Assembly (NCBI GenBank): GCA_918797485.1
Contig: CAKKNE010000005.1
Coordinates: 4,402,001 to 4,466,000, forward strand
Reading direction: 5' to 3'
Origin: Pelagomonas calceolata
Lineage: Eukaryota; Sar; Pelagophyceae; Pelagomonadales; Pelagomonadaceae
Length of the DNA stretch: 64,000 nt
A program made the translations under genes and the position numbers. The stretch's first letter is position 1; each line of letters begins with the position of its first letter. Below, one piece after another: positions 9,664 through 18,564 of the stretch. The notes beneath the pieces are model-generated. The model was not told the DNA's origin and did no database searches. It worked only from the letters and a program-made list of their open reading frames with translations.

Positions 9664-11124
9664 ATGCCGCGACGACGCAAGCGCAGCAGGCTCCCGCTGA
9701 TATGCGGCTGCACCATCGCGCTGCTCGTGGGCCTCCAGGTCGGGTTCCACGGCGACGCGGCGCCGCCCGCCGCGGCGCCGCCGCCCGCGGCGCCGCTCCC
9801 GCGCCCGCGGAGCCTCGCGGAGCTGCGGGAAGCGGCGACGTCGCTCGAGCGCAAGCTCGAGGGCCTCGCCGCGCGCGAGGCCGGCGTCGCGCGGCAGGAG
9901 GCGGACGCGGCCTGGCGCGAGCTGCGGCACCTCGGGGACGCGCTCCGCGCGGCGGCGACGCGCGAGGCCGCGGCGGCCGCCGCCGCGCCGCCGGCGCCGC
10001 CGGCGCCGCCAATGCCACCCGTAAAAAAAAGCGCGCCGGCCGCGCCGGCCCCGGGGCTGGGCGCCGAGACGGCGCTGCTCGTCGTCGCGTTCGACCGCGC
10101 CGCGGCGCTGCGGACGTCGCTCGGCGCCGTCGTGCGGCACCACCCCTGCGGCCGCGGCCCGCGTCTCGTAATATCGCAGGACGCGGGCGGCGGGCCGCGC
10201 TGGCGCGAGGCGCGCGCCGAGATCGACGCCGCGGCCGCGGCGCTCGGGCGCAGGTGCCCCTCGTTGGAACGAACGCGGGTCGTGACGCAGCCTGACGACG
10301 GCAAGGGCGGCGACGGCTACCACCGCCTCGCGCGCCACTTCCGGAAGGCGCTGACCGAGGCCTTCGCCGACGCACGCACGGCCCGAGTCATCGTCCTCGA
10401 GGAGGACCTGGAGATAGCGCCGGACTTCTTCGGCTTCTTCGCGGCCGTCGCGCCGGTCGTCGACGGCGACGCGAGTATTTTGGCGGCGTCGGCCTGGAAC
10501 GACAACGGGCAGCGGCGGCATGTTGATGTGACGAAGGATATAGCGCGCGTCGAGCGGAGCGACTTTTTCGGGGGGCTCGGCTGGATGCTCTCGCGACGAA
10601 TCTGGGAGGAACTGGGACCGAAGTGGCCCGAAGCCTACTGGGACGACTGGCTGCGCGAGCCCGAGCAGCGGCGGAACCGGCACGTCGTACGGCCCGTCGT
10701 CTGCCGCACGTTCCACGTCAAAAGCACCCGGGGCACGTCGGGCGGCCAGTACTCGCACTTCCTGAGCGACATTGTTCTGTCGCAGTCGGCCGAGACGGTG
10801 TTCGACGTTGACGATGTGCGGTCGTCGGCCGCGGCGGACGCGCGCCTCTTCGCGCAGTTGGAAGCGGCGCCGCGCGTCGACCTCGGGGAGGTGCTCGCCG
10901 GGAGCGCGCGGGGCACGGTGCGCGTCGAGTACGACGGCTCCTTCGCGGCCTACGCGGCGCTCGCGCGGCGGCTGGGCGCCATGGACAACGAGAAGGCCGG
11001 CGTCCCCCGCGGCGCGTACCGCGGCGTCGTCGAGCTCCGGCGCGGCCCCGTGAGTGTGCTGCTGAGCCCGCCGCTCGATCGCGTGCGCGCGCTCGCGGCC
11101 GGCGCGGCGTACGCGCGGCCGTGA
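9664..11124 (+). CDS. GnT-I (MGAT1, GT13)-like glycosyltransferase
   Basis: The 486-residue type II membrane protein has a basic N-terminus, then one anchor (LPLICGCTIALLVGLQVGF), an Ala/Pro stem and a coiled stretch to about residue 120. The catalytic domain shows GT13 landmarks. These are HRLARHFRKAL, the metal-site segment VIVLEEDLEIAPDF (EED where animal enzymes have EDD), SAWNDNGQ, FFGGLGWMLSRRIWEEL and WDDWLREP. GT13 adds GlcNAc to the alpha-1,3 mannose arm of N-glycans in the Golgi. The length is close to that of animal MGAT1. The ATG at 9664 is the only one upstream of the anchor. Confidence 0.85.
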   Translation: MPRRRKRSRLPLICGCTIALLVGLQVGFHGDAAPPAAAPPPAAPLPRPRSLAELREAATSLERKLEGLAAREAGVARQEADAAWRELRHLGDALRAAATREAAAAAAAPPAPPAPPMPPVKKSAPAAPAPGLGAETALLVVAFDRAAALRTSLGAVVRHHPCGRGPRLVISQDAGGGPRWREARAEIDAAAAALGRRCPSLERTRVVTQPDDGKGGDGYHRLARHFRKALTEAFADARTARVIVLEEDLEIAPDFFGFFAAVAPVVDGDASILAASAWNDNGQRRHVDVTKDIARVERSDFFGGLGWMLSRRIWEELGPKWPEAYWDDWLREPEQRRNRHVVRPVVCRTFHVKSTRGTSGGQYSHFLSDIVLSQSAETVFDVDDVRSSAAADARLFAQLEAAPRVDLGEVLAGSARGTVRVEYDGSFAAYAALARRLGAMDNEKAGVPRGAYRGVVELRRGPVSVLLSPPLDRVRALAAGAAYARP

Positions 11125-11143
11125 GGTGTTGTTGTTAACTTGA

Positions 11144-11205
11144 GTTTTCTTACACAACTACAGCACAAACGTCTCCGGCCGCCACCGCCGGCGGAACTTT
11201 CGGTT
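11144..11205 (-). pseudogene. Fragment: 3' end copy of the oxygenase/sulfotransferase gene
   Basis: These ~62 bp match 12852-12914 with only a few differences. They encode (on -) GNRKFRRRWRP, ETFVL and a stop, against GTFVL in the intact gene, plus ~20 bp beyond the stop. It is a detached copy of the last coding codons and the start of the 3' UTR. Confidence 0.75.
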
Positions 11206-11207
11206 GC

Positions 11208-11230
11208 CTAGTGTCTTACGAGACGCTAGC
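11208..11230 (+). repeat. GCTAG palindrome-ended motif, copy 3
   Basis: CCTAGTGTCTTACGAGACG then CTAGC. It directly abuts the gene fragment at 11144-11205. Confidence 0.7.
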
Positions 11231-11548
11231 CCACAGCCGCGCGTTTTTTACGCTGTTTTTTGACGCGGTAAACTCTCTGCACACACATAACCGCGCACGG
11301 TACGCTGTCGCAGTGCCCCGCGCTGCGGACTTCGTGACGCCACACGCCGCGCAGGCGCTCACGCCGTACAGCGAGCCTGCAGCTCCTTGATCTGGGCCAA
11401 GTTGACAGAGAGAGCTCGAGGATAATAGGCGATTTTGCTTTTGCCGGCCAGCTCGCCGAGCAACCGACCAAGCGCGAGGCCAGCGTCGAACACATTCGCA
11501 CATGCCGTCGCGACGCGCTCACCGTCGCCCCACGTAGGTACTGGGTCG

Positions 11549-12673
11549 ATGGCTCAGCTCTATGCCGACGCGAAAGCGTTGGAAAATGCACGACTGCCGG
11601 GGCGACCGGCACCAGGGCACGGCGGAGACGCAAGAGAAAGGCTACTACGCGTTTTTGGTATAGCGCGCTTTGGAGCACCGAGACAAATTTTCAGCCAGAC
11701 TGTTAAACGAAGTTTACGAAGGCAGTACACTCTGTCACTCTCTCCCACTGCTTCAAGGGAACATGACGGCGGCCAGACACGTTTATTGCGTTCGATGGTA
11801 CCTGGTGCTCTAAATCACGATGATACCTTGGTACTCGCATCGTCGTCAGAGCGACGAGGAGTAGCTATCCTTCGTGATCGAAGCGTCCTGGCGTGGGTGG
11901 TACAACCGGACCACGGGCTTCACTTTACCTTCGGTCCTACTATATTTGTGCTCCGCGGGGGAAGTAACGGCCTGCGCATGGCCAAGACTGGTTGCTATGT
12001 TACCGCTAAAGCTGGAGATTCGTCAGATGTCCAAGTTCACCATGTGTTCGACTTGGGTTACGGTCGACCAAATACGGACACCCTCGTCGCACCAGTAGTT
12101 AGAGATGCAAACGCTTTAGTATCTGGCATGGTCTATGTGGATGAAGATGACCCAGGATTACCTCTTTATGAGAGAGGCAACCGAGCGCTCAGATTGTGTA
12201 CTTGGATGGATGATGTTCAAGGTCGTCGCATCAATCCTTCTGTTTCGGTCGAGAAAAAAGGGCAGAAAGGGAGTGATGCTATTTTTGATGCATTCCTGCC
12301 TCGTGGAACATTGCGTAGATTACTGAAGCCCGCGACCGATGAGCTGCTCGAGGCTGCGGGCCTCCCTGCTGGCGCTGATGCTTGGATGTTCAAGGACGAG
12401 GCCTTGCAGGAGCTGCCGTTTGTTCACCCAAGCACGGTGCTTCTGCACAAGGTCACCCAGCCGAGTGACTCCACCCAGGGCGAGAAGCACCACATGCAGC
12501 TCGTCTACGGTGTTTGTGCGATCACTGGCGTGACCTTCAGGAAAACCGAAGGTGAAAGAATGAAACTAGTCTTACATCACATTGCTTTTCGCACGCAGCA
12601 TATTTTGGTCGGCTTCATCTACAATCAGATCAATACAGGGCTGGGGGCGCTAGGGGATTATAAGTCCAAGTAG
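11549..12673 (+). CDS. Unrecognised protein in a low-GC island
   Basis: An open frame of 374 codons from the ATG at 11549; the frame extends 5' without ATG. I recognise no domain. Base composition drops to about 50 percent GC in much of the frame, and codons with third-position A/T are common (for example around 12000-12300), unlike every neighbouring gene. Segments such as VLHHIAFRTQHILVGFIYNQ near the C-terminus look like folded protein. The island is bordered by fragments of the neighbouring oxygenase/sulfotransferase gene. It could be a transferred gene or part of an unidentified inserted element; I see no transposase motif. Confidence 0.5.
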   Translation: MAQLYADAKALENARLPGRPAPGHGGDARERLLRVFGIARFGAPRQIFSQTVKRSLRRQYTLSLSPTASREHDGGQTRLLRSMVPGALNHDDTLVLASSSERRGVAILRDRSVLAWVVQPDHGLHFTFGPTIFVLRGGSNGLRMAKTGCYVTAKAGDSSDVQVHHVFDLGYGRPNTDTLVAPVVRDANALVSGMVYVDEDDPGLPLYERGNRALRLCTWMDDVQGRRINPSVSVEKKGQKGSDAIFDAFLPRGTLRRLLKPATDELLEAAGLPAGADAWMFKDEALQELPFVHPSTVLLHKVTQPSDSTQGEKHHMQLVYGVCAITGVTFRKTEGERMKLVLHHIAFRTQHILVGFIYNQINTGLGALGDYKSK

Positions 12674-12787
12674 AAGGGTCCCATTTGATGCGCGACTCCT
12701 CGAAGTAGATCGAGCCGATTTTTTATCGGTCCGGCGCCACGAAGTCATCCATTTATATGTTATAATTCTCTCTCTCTCTAATATGAC
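12674..12787. other. Short AT-richer spacer
   Basis: Contains a CT microsatellite at 12769-12780. Nothing else is seen. Confidence 0.5.
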
Positions 12788-12850
12788 CCAGGACGCGCTC
12801 GACGTAGTACGTCATCAGGAGGTCGACGCAGGCCTTCGAGAGGGGCATCA
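12788..12850 (-). pseudogene. Fragment: internal copy of the oxygenase/sulfotransferase gene
   Basis: This matches 14338-14400 with about 6 differences in 60 bp. It encodes (on -) MPLSKACVDLLMTYYVERVL, where the intact gene has MPLSKAGVDRLMTYYVERVL. It sits just 3' of the intact gene's stop codon, in the same orientation. Confidence 0.8.
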
Positions 12851-12865
12851 TTTTCTTACAAACAA

Positions 12866-15739
12866 TTACAGCACAAATGTCCCCGGCCGCCACCGCCGGC
12901 GGAACTTTCGGTTTCCTTCGGGAGGCTTCCGCTTCCGCCAGGCGCGTTCCTCTCGCCGGCGCACGAAGGCGTCCGCTGCGCGGCGCCGCGCGCGTGTCGC
13001 CGCCGCGGCGTTTTCAACGAGGTAACGCCTCTTGGTATCACGCGGCGGCAAGTAGGACGCACAGGTATTCTCGTACCCGAACGCGCGCGCGTCCTCGCCG
13101 TAGACGCGAGCGACGACGTCCGCGGCCCGTCGCGTGTAGCGGCCGCAGTACGACTCGCCACGCGGTCCCCGCGTGTAGAAGGGCCGGCGGTCGCCCGCGT
13201 CCAAACTCGTAAAGGCCAGCGCGGCGTCGATGCCCGCCGCGTGGAAGCCCTCGTAGCGGCGCACGTCGTTGACTAAGACGTCGCCCGTGCGCGGGTCCGA
13301 GACCCAATCCAACGCGGGCAAGAAATGAGCGCAGGCCGTGGCCGCGAGTTCCAAGCCGCCCGATTCCACAAAGTCCGAGAAGTCATCGAAGAGAGTCAGC
13401 CACGTCCCGAAGTATCTATCGGAGGGATGCTTCGATATGTTCGATACCTGTGCACAAATCAGCCAGTGAGTCAGATGCACCACGTCGTCGTGCTGACGTC
13501 GCGTCGAAGGACGCGCCTCGACAATTTGATTTATGCACTGTACGAGACGTTCACGAGGTGGTCGTACGCGCTGACGGCGCGGGCCCAGGGGTCGCGGATG
13601 ATCGCGACGGACCGCTTCCGGTCCCACTCGCGCGTAGCGCAGGCGCGCATCTGCGCCGCGGAGTAGTGTCTCGCTTGCGCGAGTTGCGTCTCGTTGAGGA
13701 CGGATGCGTAGAGGGCGCGCAGCGTCGTGCCAGAGGTCCGCGGCACGTGCACCAGGACCGACGGCGCATGTGACCTGTGTGGAAATCAACCAGTGCGCCG
13801 GGTGCACCCGAAAAATCTTCACTAAGTCATTTCTCGGCGATGGCGCGGCCGTCCTGGCTCGGTCGAGCGGTGAGGAACGAGCACCACGCTATCGAGCAGG
13901 CATCGCGTCGATGGCGTGGAGGACGACGCGACGATTCAGCACGAACGCGCCGTAAAATTTTGATTTCCACACAGCATGTGACCACCGCTCGAGCTCGTCG
14001 ACCGTGAGCGGGCAGACGCGGTCGTCCAAAACGTAGGTCGTGTGGCGCTGCCACCTCAAAACGTCGTCGAGCGACGCCGCGAAGGACGCCGCCGTCGCCT
14101 CGAAGGAGTCCTGGTGCATCGCGGCCAGGGTCCCGCACACGGTCCACTCGGCCTCGGACGCCGCCGCTCTAGAGCCGCAGTGCGTCTGCCGCGACTGGAG
14201 GACCTCGATGGCGAGGCGCCGGTCCCCGGCGGCGTGGAGCGACCGCGCCGTGCACAGCGCGACGGCGTGGGCCGTCGCTCGTTTCGCGGCGGGCGTCTCG
14301 AGCGACGCGGTCGCTTTGGCTTCCTTCCGAGAGCAGGCCAGGACGCGTTCCACGTAGTACGTCATCAGGCGGTCGACGCCGGCCTTCGACAGGGGCATCG
14401 TCACGCACGTCTCGCTCCCGGCAACGACTTCCACGCAGAGCTCGAGCGGCTCCGTTTTGCCCGGCTGCCGCGGCAGCCCGAACAGCAGCGTCAGGTTGAT
14501 GCGGCGGTGCCGGTAGCCCCGCTTGAAGCGAAAGCGGTCCGTCTCGTGGAGCAGCGACGAGTCGAAGATCACCGCGCGGTTCCGCTTGTAAGGCACGCGC
14601 AGCGGCTTTATGCCCGAGTCCCGCTCGAGCTGGTCGAGGTGCGCGCGCATGCGCGCGGCGTGCTCGATGCCGTTCCAGTCGCCCTGGGACCCCCGGAACT
14701 GGCGGTGCACGACGAGGCCGCCCGGCTCCCGGCCCGTGTTGCCGGCGTCCGGCGTGACCCAGAAATTGACGTTGACGGCCGCGGGGTCGGCGTGCACGGC
14801 GATGCCCGTGTTTTGTGGTTGCGAGTCGTACTTGTAGGCCCAGGCCGTCTTCAGGTTCAGGTCGCCGATTATCTGAGGTAGGGCCAGTCTTAGCTCCTCG
14901 ACGACCTGGAGCAGCACTTTCGGAGAGAAGCCGTCGTCGAAGTAGGCGCCCAAATAACCGGGCTTCGCGTCGAACCAGACCGTCGCGTCGAGGCACCACT
15001 CGTAGAGCTCCTCCAAAGCCTCGTCCGAGAGGAAGCCGTCTGCATAAAAGGCCGGCGCGCGGTCGGCCCGCGCGTCCGCGAGGTATGCCGCCTCCAGCCC
15101 CGCCGCCTCCCTCAAAAACCGCGCACCCAGGGCCCGCTTGACGCCGCGTTCCGGCGGGAGGTAGACGAGGGCGTTGTGCGCCCCGAACAGCAGCGCGTGC
15201 TGCGCCGTGCTCAGGAGCTTCTGCGTCATGAACTGGCTCCGTTGCGCCCGCTGGATGCCCCGATAGATAGTCGAGTAGGCGTCCGCGAGGTGCCGAAATG
15301 GGGGGGGCAGCTTCCCCTCCCGCATGAGGTGGCGGAGCTGCTCGCCGTCGTGCTCCAGCTTGAACGCCGCCGCAATAAAAAAGTTGCCCCGCACGTGGAC
15401 CGAGCCGGGGTAGCGCTGCGTCTCGCCCGGCAGCGCCAGCTTGTAGCCCCGCGCCGCGGCCTCGGCGTGCGCCTCTCCTAATCCTATGCGCGCGCGCGCG
15501 CCCACGGTCGCATTCAAATGCTCTAGGTAGGCCTCGGCGCTCTCGTTCGCAGCGTAGGGCGCGCCGCGGTCCTCCACGATGCGCTCGAGATGGATCTCCT
15601 TGAGGACCTGGAGGCAGCCCGGCGCCGCTTGCGCTCTACATAATTCGTCGTGGCTCGGCGTCGTGAAGGCGGCCGCTTGCGTGAGAAGGGCCAGCAGTGC
15701 GATCCTCAGACTCCGCAACGGTGCCGCCGCGCGACGCAT
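12866..15739 (-). CDS. 2OG-Fe(II) oxygenase / sulfotransferase fusion, three exons
   Basis: Exons 15739-13983, 13774-13549 and 13447-12866 join in frame (854 residues); both introns are introner elements. After a hydrophobic N-terminus ending in AAAFTTPS, the first half is an oxygenase: HADPAAVNVNFW (HxD, residue ~313), and further on LLHETDRFRF with RRINLTLLFGL (distal His and a possible 2-oxoglutarate Arg). The second half begins at the exon 1/2 junction. It has VHVPRTSGTTLR (PAPS 5'-phosphate loop, residue ~592) and IIRDPWARAVSAYDHLVN (3'-phosphate motif), typical of Golgi carbohydrate sulfotransferases. A secretory location, with hydroxylation plus sulfation of one substrate class, is inferred. 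Without splicing each half stops early. Confidence 0.85.
13448..13548 (-). mobile_element. Introner-type intron C (diverged)
   Basis: 101-bp intron in the fusion gene. The element ends CAGTGCATAAATCA and TGATTTGTGCACAG are inverted repeats (12 of 14). The flanking 8-mers GTCTCGTA and GTATCGAA match at 6 of 8. Removal gives ...HLVN|VSNISK... in phase 0. Confidence 0.8.
13775..13982 (-). mobile_element. Introner-type intron B
   Basis: 208-bp intron. On the - strand the 8-bp target duplication GTCACATG precedes CTGTGTGGAAATCAA; the other end is TTGATTTCCACACAG followed by GTCACATG. Removal restores ERWSH|APSVLVHVPR in frame. It is strongly similar along its length to intron A at 17794-17996. 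Confidence 0.93.
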
Positions 15740-16149
15740 TTCTACACTATGGACGGCTGCCCCTAAAGCTGCTGCCCAACCCTAGAAGCCGTGGCTGGGC
15801 ACCAGACCGGGGCCGAGCGCCTCATTGGGTCTGATGCTGTTCCGCCCGCGTCCCACCACGCTCTTGTATCAGCGATTTGATCTAAGCTGTCGTAAAATCT
15901 AGTATGTCTATCCGCTAATAACCGCGTTTTTGCAGCTGAAGTGCGTCGCTGGGCAACTTGCGAGTGGAGCCCAGGGGCGTGAAGAGAGCAAATGATTCAT
16001 TTTCCTGGCTGCTGCGCCGGAGCGAAGGCAAGCCGACGGCACATCGCACTAGACTGCAATTGAGCTTGACTGCTAGTGCACGCTGTCGCCGCGACGCCGC
16101 ATCACCGCCGAAAACAAAACATTAGACCAGTCTCAACACCAACGCAGCG
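15740..16149. promoter_or_regulatory. Divergent intergenic region
   Basis: 410 bp between divergent start codons. No gene is seen. A weak relative of the GCTAG motif (CTAGTATGTCTATCCGCTAA) lies at 15899-15918. Confidence 0.5.
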
Positions 16150-18538
16150 ATGCGGTTACTAAACTACGCACTCCTCCTCGCGCTGCGGGCCGGCGGCTTC
16201 ACGACAACAAACCGCGCGCCGCGCCCGCCCAAAGCGACGACGCGAGTGCAAGGCATCGCGAACTTCGGCACGTTCTTCGCGGAGAGTTGGCTGGGCGCCG
16301 GCGCGTGCTCGAGCCGCAAGTGCCCGCCGGCCAAGGACGTTTTTGATCACGTGCTCGTGGACGTGAATCAATATGTTCATACTTCTGCAAGAAGAGCGAC
16401 GTCGCAGGACGACGCCGTCAAGCGGCTGTACGCCGCGCTGGACGGCGTGCTGCGCGTCGCCCGCCCGCGGAAGAGTTTGGTGTTGGCGCTGGACGGCGCG
16501 GCGCCCGTCGCCAAAATCGTCACGCAGCGGAAAAGGAGAGAAGCCAACGTCGCGAAGACGGGCGTCGACCCACACGACGAGGTGCACCCTCTGTTGATCA
16601 CGCCGGGTACTGTATTTATGGACGTGATGTCTGATGCCCTAGAAAGGTACGCCGTCGAGCGCGTGTCGCGAAGGCAGACGCTGGAGAACGTGACGGTCTA
16701 CGCGTCGTGCGTGCGTCATGCTGGAGAAGGTGAGCTCAAGTTGGTGAGGTGGCTCCGATCTTCAGTTTGCGACGGCGGCACCGCCGCGGTCGTGTCCGGC
16801 GACGCGGACGTCGTCCTGCAGGCGTTGGCTGCCTTGGACTGCACGCGCGGGAAATCTTTGGAACCCTTCGTGTTGCGGCCTCTCGTGAAGCCGGACTATG
16901 GGGTCGTGAGCGCGTGGCGTCTGGCGAGAGAGCTGGCGAAGCGCTTTCCCGGAGCCGCGGCTGACCGGAGTAGAGATGATGTCTTGGTGTTACTGTTGCT
17001 GCAGGGCAACGACTACGTCCCGAAGCTACGAGCGGCGCCCTTCCACGCCTGTTTACGGGCCTACGAGCGGGCCGTGCTCGAGGCTTCGGGTGAAGACGAC
17101 GGCGCCCATTTCTTCCATTATACCCAAAACGAGCGGCGAGGCTGGAACGCGCCCTTCGCGGCGACGTTCTTCGAGTATTTACGAAAGTCGCGGCCGCGAA
17201 CGCCGACGCTCTACGACTCCTTCGACCTGCGGGACCTCCACGAGCGCAACCAGACCGAGGACATTTCTGAATTGACCTTTGACCTGAAGGAGGGCGCGGC
17301 GTCGCCCGACGAGTGGCGCTGCGAGGCCGTCTGTAAGGAGATCAAGGAGGCCGCGACGGGCCCGACGAAGCAGAAGGCAAAAAAAAAGGCCGCCGCGCAA
17401 GTCCTGGAAAGGCTCGGCGAGACCGAATGGCCGAACGGCGACCCCATCTGCGCGCTTGGACAAAGAGCGTCGCTCTCGTTCGATAAAGTCAGCGGGAAGC
17501 GCCAGTGGGTCTGCGCCGCGGCGCTGACGAAGGACTCTCAGCCGTTCAACGCGACAGCGGCCGCGGGCTCGAAGCGGGAAGCGCGAGCTCTGGCCGCCAA
17601 GCTGCTGCGGCGGCAGATCGCGCCATCTCCGCAAAGGACGACGACGAGCGACGCCGCTTCTTATATACAAGGCATCGCGTGGTGCCTCGACGCGTACGTC
17701 GAAGGTTATGTGGAGGACGGCTCGTACCGCTACCTGCCGCCGCACGCGCCGTCCTCGAAAGCGCTCAAAGCTTTATTTGAGGCTGGTGTGGATCTGTGTG
17801 GAAATCAAAATTTTACGGCGCGTTCGTGCTGAATCATCGCGTTGTCCTCCACGCCATCGACGCGACGCCTGCTCGATGGCGTGGCGATGCCGGTTCCTCG
17901 CCGCTCGACCGAGCCAGGTCGGCCGCGTCATTGCCGAGAAATGACTTCGTGAAGAATTGTCGGGCGCACCCGACGCACTGGTTGATTTCCACACAGGTGT
18001 GGATGACGAGGTAAGGGTGAAGACGGGCGCGCTCTCGGCGGACGTGCACTGCTGCGCCGTCATGCCGCGCGAGGCCTCTCCTTTATTGCCGGAGCACCTG
18101 CAGCCGCTGCACGCGGCCATCTGCGACGCGCGCGACCAGGGCCTCGACGCGGACGCGCTGCCCTTCCTCGAGGCCCTCGCGTCGACGCTCCACGCCGCGA
18201 ATTCTTTGCTTGGCGGCGGCGACGCGCGGACGTGGACGACGGTGCGGCGCGCGCGCGAGGACGAAATTACGCTCAGTCTGTCGCCGCCGATGCCGCGGCC
18301 GGGAGGCGGCGTCGCGGCGGGCGTCGCCGACGGCGGCGGCGCGCGCGTGGCCGTCGCGCACGACGTGGACCTCGAGCCGGCGCCCGCTCGCGCGTCCTCG
18401 CCCGACGCGGGCGCCACCGCGCGTGCTGCCGCGAATCGAGCTCTGCTGGATCGGCGCTTCTACACGGCCTTCAAGCCGCCTAGAAGGGTCTTCAAGAAGC
18501 GGAAGGCTCGGCCGGCGAACGCGACGCTCGCGACGTAA
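16150..18538 (+). CDS. XRN-family 5'-3' exonuclease with inserted dsRNA-binding domains
   Basis: Exons 16150-17785 and 17997-18538 join in frame (725 residues). The XRN nuclease core is complete: VLVDVNQYVH (~68), LALDGAAPVAKI, ITPGTVFMD, GEGELKLVRWLR (~192), VSGDADVV (~217) and GNDYVPKLR (~286). Two dsRNA-binding-like folds follow (residues ~387-424 with KQKAKKKAAAQVLERLGE, and ~435-491 with KREARALAAKLLRRQI). Then the XRN middle-domain motif SYIQGIAWCLDAYVEGYV appears, so the dsRBDs interrupt the XRN layout. The N-terminus (hydrophobic, then RAGGFTTTNRAP) looks like a secondary-plastid or secretory presequence. The C-terminus is basic. XRNs degrade 5'-monophosphate RNA; a plastid role would be unusual and is only inferred. 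Confidence 0.88.
17786..17996 (+). mobile_element. Introner-type intron A (reference copy)
   Basis: 211-bp intron: target duplication GTGTGGAT (17786-17793), then CTGTGTGGAAATCAA (17794 on) to TTGATTTCCACACAG (ending 17996), then GTGTGGAT again in the exon. It carries an internal hairpin, CCACGCCATCGA (17849) against TCGATGGCGTGG (17873). Removal restores EAG|VDDEVRV; unspliced RNA stops within the element. Confidence 0.95.
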
Positions 18539-18564
18539 CCTATTTCTGTTTCTATCTTACACGA

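Noticed and set aside
9559-11157. 532-codon minus-strand frame opposite the glycosyltransferase
   Set aside because: The plus strand carries a full GT13 domain; the antisense product is low-complexity.
11549-12673. Transposase or other mobile-element enzyme in the low-GC island
   Set aside because: I could find no catalytic triad, zinc ribbon or terminal repeats to support it; left as unrecognised.
12866-13822. Continuous minus frame taken as a complete 318-residue protein
   Set aside because: Its first ~125 codons read through two introner introns and the out-of-frame exon 2; only the end is true exon 3.
17957-18538. Separate 193-residue gene starting inside the introner
   Set aside because: Its first residues are element sequence; splicing joins the rest to the XRN gene.
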